Positions 43,158-53,636 of a DNA stretch of 64,000 bases are shown one piece after another (position 1 is the stretch's first letter; each line of letters begins with the position of its first letter). The notes under the pieces were generated by a model. The model did no database searches. It was not told where the DNA came from and saw nothing but the letters and a program-made list of their open reading frames with translations. Where the stretch lies: contig NZ_JBDZDR010000003.1 in the NCBI RefSeq assembly GCF_040049255.1, positions 593,541 to 657,540 on the forward strand. Reading direction: 5' to 3'. The translations under genes and the position numbers were made by a program. Source of the stretch: Pseudaminobacter sp040049255 (lineage in GTDB: Bacteria > Pseudomonadota > Alphaproteobacteria > Rhizobiales > Rhizobiaceae).

Positions 43158-44715
43158 CATGACAGTTCTGGCTCCGAAGACCAAAAGCCCTGCCGCGGGG
43201 CAGGAAAGCATCATCAAGCTGGCCGCGCTCGCCGTTGGCGGGCAGGGCGGCGGCGTGTTGACCGACTGGATCACCGACGTTGCCGAGCGCAACGGCTATC
43301 TGGCGCAGTCGACCTCGGTTGCGGGCGTCGCCCAGCGCACGGGCGCTACGATCTATTACGTCGAGATGTGCCGCGACACTGGCCGCCGGCCGATCTTCGC
43401 GCTGTCGCCGGCGCAGGGCGACGTCGATATCCTGATTGCTGCCGAGCTGATGGAAGCGGGACGGGCCGTCATGCGCGGTTTCGTGACGCCCGACCGCACC
43501 ACGCTGATCGCCTCCTCGCACCGCATTGCGGCGGTGTCGGAGAAGATCGAGCCGGGCGACGGACGCGCCTCGTCGGAAAAGGTGCGCGCGGCGGCCGAGC
43601 AGGCGTCCAAGCGCCTTGTCGCCTTCGACATGGAAAAGGTGGCGGTCGAGGCGGGATCGGTGATCTCGTCGAGCCTGTTCGGTGCGCTGGCAGGCTCCGG
43701 CGCGCTGCCATTCCCGCGCGAAACCTATGAGGAGACGATCCGCGCTTCCGGCCGCGGCGTGAAGGCCAGCCTTGCCGCCTTTGCCGGCGCCTATGAGCGC
43801 ACGCGCTGCCTGGTCGAAGAGGGCATCGAGCCCGACGCCGCTCCTGCAAAGTCGGTGAAGATTTCTTCGCACGGCGTGAGCGGTCCGGATGGCTTGATAA
43901 GAGGCTGGCAGGCGCTGCGCGCCCGCGTCGATGCCTATCCGGAGGCGCTGCGTGACATGGCTGGGCGCGGACTGCAGAAGGTGGTCGACTATCAGGACCT
44001 CGCCTATGGCGCGGAATATCTCGACCGCGTCGACCAGGCGCTGAAGCTGGACGATGCCGGGCGTGATTACGCCCTCTCGATCGCGGCCGCAAAGCATGTC
44101 GCCAACGCCATGTGCTACGACGACATGATCCGCGTGGCTGATCTCAAGACGCGCTCGACCCGCGACCGGCGCGTGCGCAAGGAGGTCGGCGTCAAGGATG
44201 GCAACATCCTGCAGGTGACCGAATATTTCCATCCGCGCATCGAGGAATTCTGCGGCACCATGCCGGCGGCGCTGGGCAGCTATATCGAGAACCGGCCGAA
44301 GCTGGCCGGCTGGCTCGACCGCCGCATCAACCATGGAAGGCGCGTCCGCACCGACAGCTTTGCCGGCTTTGCAGCATTGTGGTTCATCGGGGGCCTGCGG
44401 CGCTGGCGGCGCAAGCTGTTGCGCCACAGGATAGAGACCGAGCATCTGGAGCGCTGGTACCGGCTGGCGCTGGACCGTGTGGCGAGCGACTATGCGCTGG
44501 CGGTGGAGATCCTCAACTGCCGCCGCCTGATCAAGGGCTACAGCGACACCCATGTGCGCGCGCAGTCGAAGTTCGATCGCGTGCTTTCCGGCCTGCCGCT
44601 GCTCGAGGGACGTCCGGACGCCGCCGACTGGCTCCGCCGCCTGCGCGAAGCAGCATTGAAGGACGAGAAGGGCACCATGCTCGACGGCGCGCTGAAGACG
44701 ATCGCGACGCTGTAG
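43150..44715 (+). CDS. iorB: Indolepyruvate oxidoreductase beta subunit, long form
   Basis: A 521-residue protein. Residues about 20-200 are the gamma-type domain of 2-oxoacid ferredoxin oxidoreductases (ALAVGGQGGGVLTDWI, and QSTSVAGVAQRTGAT). Residues about 230-521 form a large helical domain with DUF6537 character (KVVDYQDLAYGAEYLDRV, LIKGYSDTHVRAQSKFDRV). Archaeal IorB is about 200 aa, so the extension is a bacterial addition. Start choice is between ATG 43150 (overlapping iorA) and ATG 43159; neither has a strong ribosome site, implying coupling to iorA. Confidence 0.9.
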   Translation: MRDMTVLAPKTKSPAAGQESIIKLAALAVGGQGGGVLTDWITDVAERNGYLAQSTSVAGVAQRTGATIYYVEMCRDTGRRPIFALSPAQGDVDILIAAELMEAGRAVMRGFVTPDRTTLIASSHRIAAVSEKIEPGDGRASSEKVRAAAEQASKRLVAFDMEKVAVEAGSVISSSLFGALAGSGALPFPRETYEETIRASGRGVKASLAAFAGAYERTRCLVEEGIEPDAAPAKSVKISSHGVSGPDGLIRGWQALRARVDAYPEALRDMAGRGLQKVVDYQDLAYGAEYLDRVDQALKLDDAGRDYALSIAAAKHVANAMCYDDMIRVADLKTRSTRDRRVRKEVGVKDGNILQVTEYFHPRIEEFCGTMPAALGSYIENRPKLAGWLDRRINHGRRVRTDSFAGFAALWFIGGLRRWRRKLLRHRIETEHLERWYRLALDRVASDYALAVEILNCRRLIKGYSDTHVRAQSKFDRVLSGLPLLEGRPDAADWLRRLREAALKDEKGTMLDGALKTIATL

Positions 44716-44731
44716 GAGAGCGTCGCGGCCG

Positions 44732-45085
44732 TTATCTCGGTTGCTGCCTGAAAAAGGCCGAGACGAAAACCAGCAGCCAGCCCAGGATCAGCAGCGTTCC
44801 GCCGATCGGCGCCGCGTAGGGAAACAGCCGGTCGCCCAGGAAATCGCGGGCCAGAAGATCGCCGACGAACAGGATCACGCCGGCGAGCAGCACGTAACCG
44901 GAAAGGCGCAGCAGGCTGGTTGCCGCCACGAGACCGATCGCCAGCAGCGCGGGCGCATGCGCCAGCAGGAAGGAGGAAGCGGTCTGCATATGCGCTCCGC
45001 CCGCATGCGCTGCCATGGCCGCTATCGCCACGCCGGCCGCGCCGGCCAATCCGCCCGCGCCGAGAAGAAATCGGTCGCTGCGCAT
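44732..45085 (-). CDS. DUF423-family membrane protein
   Basis: A 117-residue protein with four hydrophobic helices (near 8-28, 38-58, 65-83, 92-112). The pattern GALGAHA-like (AMAAHAGGAH) after the first helix and AAPIGGTLLILGW before the last are typical of DUF423/YgdD proteins. Function is unknown. It converges with iorB with 16 nt between stops. Confidence 0.85.
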   Translation of the reverse strand: MRSDRFLLGAGGLAGAAGVAIAAMAAHAGGAHMQTASSFLLAHAPALLAIGLVAATSLLRLSGYVLLAGVILFVGDLLARDFLGDRLFPYAAPIGGTLLILGWLLVFVSAFFRQQPR

Positions 45086-45330
45086 GGCTTGCCTCCCTAG
45101 GTTCCTCGAATGACGCGTGAACTATAGAACCTTTCGCGTCCAGATTGAATCGCGTGCGCCAGCGACAATTCGGCCGGGTTCCAGGAGGCAGGAATTCGCG
45201 GCGTCGGGGCGGGCGGCGAAACTGTGGATGGCTTTCCTGTGGACCCAGTTTTTGCCGCCATCTTCCGTGATTGGCATGATGGCGCGATCGGACCTATGGT
45301 CGCCGCCCTATCGTCGACAGTGGAAACGAC

Positions 45331-47658
<2,328 letters not shown>

Positions 47659-47687
47659 CCGGCTTTACGCCAAGGGACAAAGAATCG

Positions 47688-47721
47688 ACGCCGGTGGGAG
47701 TGATCCCGCCGGCGTTTTCTT
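47688..47721 (+). terminator. Rho-independent terminator after tex
   Basis: A 12-bp stem (ACGCCGGTGGGA with TCCCGCCGGCGT, one G-U pair) around the tetraloop GTGA, then TTTTCTT. It lies 30 nt after the tex stop. Confidence 0.88.
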
Positions 47722-47795
47722 CGGGCGAAGATTTGTCCTGCGCCCTGTCGGCGATTGCGTTACTCATTCGTCATTCACAAAGACGGAGAACCCGG

Positions 47796-48170
47796 ATGCT
47801 CTATGCAATCCTTTGCTACAATTCCGAAGACGTGGTCGGCTCCTGGACCAAGCAGGAGGACGACGAAGTGATGGCCCGGCTGGGCGCCGTGCAGGAAAAG
47901 ATCGCCAGGTCCGGCAAGCTCGGCCCAGTCGTGCGGCTTCTGCCCACCACCGCCGCCACCACGCTGCGCAAGGGCCGCGAGGGGCCGCTGGTGATCGACG
48001 GCCCCTTTGCCGAAACCAAGGAGCAGTTTTTGGGTTTCTACGTCGTCGATTGCGAAACGCTCGACGAGGCGCTGGACATCGCGAAGGAATTGCAGGCCGC
48101 CAATCGCGGCCCCGGCGTCTATGAAGTCCGGCCGATCGGCATCTTCCAACCCGGAGCCTTGACCGCATGA
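47796..48170 (+). CDS. DGPF/YCII-related protein paired with an ECF sigma factor
   Basis: A 124-residue YCII-fold protein with the DGPFAETKEQ motif that names the DGPF family and a small ferredoxin-like fold (MLYAILCYNSED, later GVYEVRPIG). DGPF proteins are coded beside ECF42 sigma factors and may sense or detoxify an unknown compound. The ATG at 47796 is preceded by CGGAG. Its stop overlaps the sigma gene start (ATGA), indicating an operon. Confidence 0.9.
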   Translation: MLYAILCYNSEDVVGSWTKQEDDEVMARLGAVQEKIARSGKLGPVVRLLPTTAATTLRKGREGPLVIDGPFAETKEQFLGFYVVDCETLDEALDIAKELQAANRGPGVYEVRPIGIFQPGALTA

Positions 48171-49429
48171 CCGCCGACCCCTCCTGGATAGACGACGCGC
48201 TGACGGCCGCCCGGCCGCAGGTGGTCGGCGCGCTCCTCCGCTATTTCCGCGATCTCGACGCGGCGGAGGAAGCGTTCCAGGAGGCGTGCCTGCGGGCGCT
48301 GAAGAACTGGCCGGTGAACGGCCCGCCGCGCAATCCGGCGGCGTGGCTGATCTTCGTCGGCCGCAACAGCGGCATCGATGCGGTGCGGCGTCGGGCCAAG
48401 CAGGCGCCGATGCCGCCCGAGGAGACGGTGTCCGACCTCGACGATGTCGAGACGCCCATGGTGGAGCGGCTGGACGGCGCCGACTACCGCGACGACATCT
48501 TGCGGCTGATGTTCATCTGCTGCCACCCCGATCTGCCGGCCACGCAGCAGGTGGCGCTGGCGCTGCGCATCGTGTCTGGCTTGAGCGTGAAACAGATCGC
48601 CCGCGCCTTCCTCGTCAGCGAAGCGGCGATGGAACAGCGCATCACCCGGGCCAAGGGGCGAATTGCGCGCGCCGATGTACCCTATGAGGCACCGGGCGCG
48701 GTGGAGCGGTCCGAACGCCTCGCGGCGGTCGCGGCAATGATCTACCTGATCTTCAACGAGGGTTACTCGGCGGGCGTGGAGGAGGCGGAGCGCCGCGCGC
48801 CGCTCTGCGACGAGGCGATCCGTCTCGCGCGCCTGCTGCTCAGGCTTTTTCCCACCGAGCCGGAGATCATGGGCCTCACCGCGCTGCTTCTGCTGCAGCA
48901 TTCGCGCACCGCGGCGCGTTTCGATGCCGAAGGCTCCATCATCCTGCTTGAAGACCAGGATCGCCGCCTGTGGAACCGTTCGATGATAGCCGAGGGGCTG
49001 GCGCTGATCGACAAGGCGATGCGCCATCGCCAGCCGGGGCCGTATCTGTTGCAGGCGGCGATTGCGGCGCTCCATGCGCGTGCGGCGAAGGCGGAAAATA
49101 CGGATTGGGCCGAGATCGAGCTGCTCTATGCCATGCTGGAGCGGCAGGAGCCGTCACCGGTGGTGACGCTGAACCGCGCCGTTGCGGTCGCCAAGGTGCG
49201 CGGGCCTGAAGCAGCGCTCGCCATTGTCGAGCCGCTGGAAGAACGCCTGTCGGGCTATTTCTACTTCTTTGGGCTCAAGGGCTATCTGCTCATGCAACTC
49301 GGCCGTTCGGCCGATGCCCGCTGCGCCTTCGACCGCGCCATCGCGCTGGCCAACACGCCTGCGGAAGCGGCGCATATCCGCATGCATCTGGACCGGCTGA
49401 TGAAGGAAGGCGTCGAACGGGCCGAATGA
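48167..49429 (+). CDS. ECF42-type RNA polymerase sigma factor with long C-terminal domain
   Basis: A 420-residue sigma factor, far longer than a plain ECF (about 190). Region 2 (FRDLDAAEEAFQEACLRALKNW) and region 4 (VKQIARAFLVSEAAMEQRITRAK) cover the first 175 residues. The remaining about 240 residues are helical, DUF6596/TPR-like (RRAPLCDEAIRLARLLLRLF, and VVTLNRAVAVAKVRGPEAAL). There is no anti-sigma factor gene nearby; in this family the C-terminal domain itself is thought to regulate. It overlaps the DGPF gene by 4 nt. Confidence 0.92.
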   Translation: MTADPSWIDDALTAARPQVVGALLRYFRDLDAAEEAFQEACLRALKNWPVNGPPRNPAAWLIFVGRNSGIDAVRRRAKQAPMPPEETVSDLDDVETPMVERLDGADYRDDILRLMFICCHPDLPATQQVALALRIVSGLSVKQIARAFLVSEAAMEQRITRAKGRIARADVPYEAPGAVERSERLAAVAAMIYLIFNEGYSAGVEEAERRAPLCDEAIRLARLLLRLFPTEPEIMGLTALLLLQHSRTAARFDAEGSIILLEDQDRRLWNRSMIAEGLALIDKAMRHRQPGPYLLQAAIAALHARAAKAENTDWAEIELLYAMLERQEPSPVVTLNRAVAVAKVRGPEAALAIVEPLEERLSGYFYFFGLKGYLLMQLGRSADARCAFDRAIALANTPAEAAHIRMHLDRLMKEGVERAE

Positions 49430-49486
49430 CATCCCCCTCGTTCGGCTGCTCCCCTCCAAGGGCAGGGCTATCGTCGGCGTGCTTGT

Positions 49487-49623
49487 ACCCCCACCCCTTA
49501 CCCCTCCCCACAAGGGGGAGGGGGACGATTTCGCCGCCACAGCCACCAAGAACGGTGAAGATTGGCGCTGGACGGTCGCAGCAAGGTTTCCCTCCCCCTT
49601 GTGGGGAGGGGCAGGGGTGGGGG
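49487..49623. repeat. Mosaic palindromic intergenic repeat, copy B
   Basis: Second copy of the element, about 137 bp, with the same outer arms (CCCCTCCCCACAAGGGGGAG and CTCCCCCTTGTGGGGAGGGG) at the same 100-base offset but an unrelated core. It lies between the convergent sigma factor and glutamate dehydrogenase genes. Adjacent bases 49437-49465 repeat parts of the C-rich arm. Confidence 0.8.
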
Positions 49624-49691
49624 GCATTTCGAATGCAATTGCCCCCTGATGGGCGAGACGGAGAGGGGCGCTGCCGCGCCCGTCATCCTTT

Positions 49692-50960
49692 TCAGCTCAT
49701 GAAGAAGTTTTGCGTGCCGTGGGCCTCGATGGCCTCGGCGAGACGGCTCAGCGCATGCACATAGGCCGCGGTGCGCATGGTGACGTTCTTTTCGCGGGAG
49801 ATGTCCCAGATCGCCTGGCCCTCGCGCTCCATGATGGTGCGCAGGCGCACGTGGATTTCCTCGACGGTCCAGTAGTAGCCTTGTCGGTTCTGCACCCACT
49901 CGAAGTAGGACACGGTGACCCCGCCGGCATTGGCCAGTATGTCTGGCAGCACGATCACGCCGTTCTCGGCCAGGATCTCGTCGGCTTCCGGCGTCACGGG
50001 ACCATTGGCGAGTTCGAGAACCAGCTTGGCCTTGACGCTGGCGGCGTTGTCCTCGTGGATCATGTTCTCGAGTGCCGCCGGAACCAGCAACTCGCATTCC
50101 ACGCCGACGAGATCGTCGGCCGAGAGCGCCTGATGGCCGTTCTTGCCGACGGTAGAGACGACGGAGTGCCCCTCGTTCTTGGCCGCGAACAGCGCGTCGA
50201 GGTCAAGGCCGCCGGCCGCATAGACCGCACCCTCGGAGTCCGACACCGCGACGATCTTGTGGCCGTCGGAGGCGAGCAGGCGGGCGATGTGCTGGCCGGC
50301 ATTGCCGAAGCCCTGAATGGCGACGCGCATGCTGGAGGCCAGGCCGAGATCCTTGGCCAGGTGGCGCACCAGATAGTAGCCGCCGCGGGCCGTGGCATCG
50401 CCGCGGCCCAGCGAGCCGCCAAGCGCAATCGGCTTGCCGGTGATGACGGCAGGCTCGGCCTGGCCGACGATCTGGGCATATTCGTCGGCCATCCAGCCCA
50501 TGATCATGGAGTTGGTGTAGACATCGGGCGCCGGAATGTCGCGGTCGGGGCCGATGATGCGGGCGAAGGCCTGGATATAGGCACGCGAAAGGCGTTCCAC
50601 CTCGGCCTTGGAGAGCTTGCGCGGATCGACCTGCACCGCACCCTTGCCGCCGCCATAGGGCAGGTTCATCACGGCGCATTTGAAGGTCATCCAGAAAGCC
50701 AGCGTCTCGACCTCGTCGATCGTCGCATCGGGATGGAAGCGGATGCCGCCCTTGGTCGGCCCCCGCGTGTCGTCATATCGGCATCGCCATGCCAGGAACG
50801 ATTTTCGCGATCCGTCGTCCATGCGGATCATCAGGCGAACCTTGGTAGTCTCTCGTGGGAATTTCAGTTTCTCGATGACGTCGGCGTCGATGTTCAGGTG
50901 TGCAGCTGCCTCGTCGAGGCGGACAAGAGCGTTATCGAGAAGACTTCCCTCAGACATCAT
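49692..50960 (-). CDS. Glutamate/amino-acid dehydrogenase
   Basis: A 422-residue Glu/Leu/Phe/Val dehydrogenase, interconverting glutamate and 2-oxoglutarate plus ammonia by family. It includes GPTKGGIRFHPD, the catalytic Lys in PYGGGKGAVQVDPRKLS, PDVYTNSMIMGWMADEY, the Rossmann loop GFGNAGQHIA and ILANAGGVTVSYFEWVQN near the end. Two adjacent ATGs (50960 and 50957) are possible; AAGGA lies a few bases upstream. Cofactor preference was not determined. It is divergent from the aldo/keto reductase gene across a 352-bp gap. Confidence 0.93.
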   Translation of the reverse strand: MMSEGSLLDNALVRLDEAAAHLNIDADVIEKLKFPRETTKVRLMIRMDDGSRKSFLAWRCRYDDTRGPTKGGIRFHPDATIDEVETLAFWMTFKCAVMNLPYGGGKGAVQVDPRKLSKAEVERLSRAYIQAFARIIGPDRDIPAPDVYTNSMIMGWMADEYAQIVGQAEPAVITGKPIALGGSLGRGDATARGGYYLVRHLAKDLGLASSMRVAIQGFGNAGQHIARLLASDGHKIVAVSDSEGAVYAAGGLDLDALFAAKNEGHSVVSTVGKNGHQALSADDLVGVECELLVPAALENMIHEDNAASVKAKLVLELANGPVTPEADEILAENGVIVLPDILANAGGVTVSYFEWVQNRQGYYWTVEEIHVRLRTIMEREGQAIWDISREKNVTMRTAAYVHALSRLAEAIEAHGTQNFFMS

Positions 50961-51312
50961 GGTTCCTTCTTTTGAGATCCTCAGTGCGTACGCGCAAGCT
51001 GCGCGCGACCTGCATTTGCCATAGTTGGCCACCCCAAGCCAACCCACAGAAGGTACAAACTGTCTCTCGCGAGCATTTTTTGTACCCCCGCTCGGCTCTT
51101 TTTCGAAATTTTCGGTCGTTTCGACTGCTACTCGGGGGCGGACCGGGCCTTTTCTGCCCCTCTCGCGGCGATGAGAATGGTCCAGTCGCGGAAATATGAT
51201 TGTCACCCAGCGGAAACTCCGGCTTGAACATGGTGCCGCGATCGGTGAAACAGAAGCTTCGGCGTGTCGTTACCATTGGCAGCAGCGCGTCAAAACGGAC
51301 CGGAGCACCGCC
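50961..51312. other. Divergent intergenic region with two inverted repeats
   Basis: There is no gene here. It holds the control regions of the dehydrogenase and the aldo/keto reductase. Two inverted repeats are visible: TTGGC and GCCAA (51025-51029, 51038-51042), and GGTACAAA with TTTGTACC (51052-51059, 51079-51086; 19-bp spacer). They sit 65-126 bp upstream of the dehydrogenase start and may be operators. The rest shows nothing I can support. Confidence 0.4.
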
Positions 51313-52152
51313 ATGCAGCGCCATCTGTTCGGGCCGACCGGCCGCGAGGTTTCCAGGATAGGGCAGGGCACATGGCGTCTTGACGAGGCGCGTTGGCCCT
51401 CGGCGGTGGCGACGCTGCGCCGCGGTCTGGAACTCGGCATGACGCATATCGACACCGCCGAACTCTACGGCGATGCCGAACTGGTGGTCGCCGAGGCGGT
51501 CGCCGGGCGACGCGACGAGGCCTTCCTCGTTTCCAAGGTGCTGCCCAGCAACGCATCGCGCGCCGGCACCATCGCCGCCTGCGAGAGATCGCTGAAGCGC
51601 CTCAGGACGGACCGGCTGGACTGCTACCTGCTGCACTGGCGCGGCATCTATCCGCTCGACCAGACCTTCGCGGCCTTCGAGGACCTGCAGAAGGCGGGCA
51701 AGATACTCTCCTGGGGCGTGAGCAACTTCGACGTGGAGGACCTCGAAGAGGCGCTGAGCGTGGCCGGTCCGGGCAAGATCGCCTGCAACCAGGTGATCTA
51801 CTTTCTGCAAGAGCGCGCCATCGAGCATGGCATCATGCAATGGTGCCAGGCCCATGGCGTGGCGGTCGTGGCCTACAGCCCCTTCGGCCAAGGGGCGTTT
51901 CCCCACGAGGCTTCGGCCGCGGGACGGCTGCTTGCCGAGATCGGCGCCGAGCATGGGGCCACGCCACGGCAGGTGGCGCTTGCCTTCCTGACGCGGGAAA
52001 GCTCGATCTTCGCCATTCCCAAGGCTTCGAGCCCCGCTCATGCGGAGGAAAACGCTGGCGCGGGCGACCTGCGCCTGAGCGAAGACGAGATCGCCCGCAT
52101 AGACCAGGCGTTCCCGCGCGGCCGCTGGCCCGGGAGCCTGCCGATGCTCTGA
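51313..52152 (+). CDS. Aldo/keto reductase
   Basis: A 279-residue (beta/alpha)8 NADPH-dependent reductase. The tetrad is visible: Asp and Tyr in HIDTAELYG, Lys in FLVSKV and His in LLHWRG, with a C-terminal AIPKASSPAHAEEN coenzyme-binding segment. The ATG at 51313 is preferred over 51196 because earlier residues are not AKR-like. Substrate is unassigned. It ends 22 nt from the convergent NDH-2 gene. Confidence 0.93.
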   Translation: MQRHLFGPTGREVSRIGQGTWRLDEARWPSAVATLRRGLELGMTHIDTAELYGDAELVVAEAVAGRRDEAFLVSKVLPSNASRAGTIAACERSLKRLRTDRLDCYLLHWRGIYPLDQTFAAFEDLQKAGKILSWGVSNFDVEDLEEALSVAGPGKIACNQVIYFLQERAIEHGIMQWCQAHGVAVVAYSPFGQGAFPHEASAAGRLLAEIGAEHGATPRQVALAFLTRESSIFAIPKASSPAHAEENAGAGDLRLSEDEIARIDQAFPRGRWPGSLPML

Positions 52153-52174
52153 ACGCATTGCGCCTGCCAGGGCC

Positions 52175-53488
52175 TCATGGCCCGCCCTCGCGGTGGTCCT
52201 GCCGCTCTTTGACGGGGGACATGGTGGCCTGCCGGCCTTGCGTGATCAGCAGGGCGCTGCGGTGTCCGGTTGCATGGATCCACAACCAGTTCAGTGCCAC
52301 GCTGAGCCGGTTTCGAACACCGATCAGGAAGAAGATGTGCGCGATGCCCCAGATCCACCAGGCAAGCGCGCCGCGCAGCTTGATCCAGCCGAAATCGATG
52401 ACGGCGAGCCTCTTGCCGATCGTGGCCAGGCTGCCGTCATGTTTGTAGCGGAACGGCCCGATGGCCGTGTCGCCCTTCAGCCGCGCCCTTATGACGGACG
52501 CGACATAGCGACCTTGCTGCTTTGCCGCCGGGGCGATGCCCGGGACAGGTGACCCGTCCGGTGCCGCGACGGCGGCGGTGTCGCCGATGACGAAGATGTC
52601 CGGATGCCCCGGCACGGTAAGGTTGGGCTCCACTTCGACGCGGCCGGCGCGGTCGGCCGGCGCGCCGAGCCATTCCGCCGCCGGCGATGCGGCGACCCCG
52701 GCCGCCCAGACCACCGTTGCTGCCGGCAGGTGATTTTCGCCATAGACGACGCCATTCCCGTCGCAGGCGCTCACCGCCTGCCCCAGATGCACTTCGACCC
52801 CGAGCGACTGCAGCGCCCGCTCCGCATAGGCCGACAGGTCCGGTGGAAAGCTGGGCAGGATGCGCGGCCCCGCCTCGATCAGGACGGTCCGCGCCATGCG
52901 GGTGTCGATGTTACGGTAGTCGCGCCACAGCGTCACCCGGGCCAGCTCGGCGATGGTGCCGGCCATCTCCACGCCGGTCGGGCCGCCGCCGATGATGACG
53001 AATGTCAGCAACGCGGCGCGGCGGAGGGGGTCGGACTCCCTTTCCGCGCGCTCGAAGGCCAGCAGGATGCGCCGGCGCAGCCGTATCGCGTCTTCGAGCG
53101 ATTTCAGCCCCGGGGCGAAAGGTTCCCATTCGTCGTGGCCGAAGTAGGCGTGGCGCGCGCCGGTCGCCAGCACGAGCGTGTCGTAGCTGACGGCGCTGCC
53201 GTCATCCAGCAGTACCCGGCGCCAGGCGGTGTCGATGCCGACGACCTGCGCCAGAAGGGTCGTCACCTCGGGCCGGTTGCTGACGAGATGGCGGATCGGC
53301 CAGGCGATCTCCGACGTGGCGAGGGAAGCCGTCGCGACCTGATAGAGCAGCGGCTGGAACAAATGATGGTTGCGGCGATCGATCAGGGTGATGCGTACCC
53401 CGGCCCCTTTCAGCCACCGAACCGTTTCAAGGCCGCCGAAACCGGCGCCCACGATCACCACATGATGGTCATGCACTTTTCCGGACAT
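52175..53488 (-). CDS. Type II NADH dehydrogenase (NDH-2-like)
   Basis: A 437-residue FAD-dependent NADH:quinone oxidoreductase that does not pump protons. Two Rossmann motifs are clear, GAGFGGLE (FAD) at about 14-21 and GGGPTGVEMAG (NADH) at about 168-178, and FVIGDTAAV binds the flavin near residue 300. The C-terminal part (AWWIWGIAHIFFLIGVRNRLSV) is an amphipathic membrane-anchoring region. It ends a minus-strand block with SulP, CYTH-CHAD and PPK2. Confidence 0.9.
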   Translation of the reverse strand: MSGKVHDHHVVIVGAGFGGLETVRWLKGAGVRITLIDRRNHHLFQPLLYQVATASLATSEIAWPIRHLVSNRPEVTTLLAQVVGIDTAWRRVLLDDGSAVSYDTLVLATGARHAYFGHDEWEPFAPGLKSLEDAIRLRRRILLAFERAERESDPLRRAALLTFVIIGGGPTGVEMAGTIAELARVTLWRDYRNIDTRMARTVLIEAGPRILPSFPPDLSAYAERALQSLGVEVHLGQAVSACDGNGVVYGENHLPAATVVWAAGVAASPAAEWLGAPADRAGRVEVEPNLTVPGHPDIFVIGDTAAVAAPDGSPVPGIAPAAKQQGRYVASVIRARLKGDTAIGPFRYKHDGSLATIGKRLAVIDFGWIKLRGALAWWIWGIAHIFFLIGVRNRLSVALNWLWIHATGHRSALLITQGRQATMSPVKERQDHREGGP

Positions 53489-53636
53489 GGCTGGCCAGCT
53501 TCATGAAAGGGGCGACCGGGCCGGCTTCTGGCAAACCCCGGCCGACCCGCTCGCCCGCGTCGCGACAAGGAAACAGGCGTCATAACCAGATTGCCAGCAT
53601 CGCGGGCTGGCTGCAAATGCCGGGGCGCGTGCAGCG

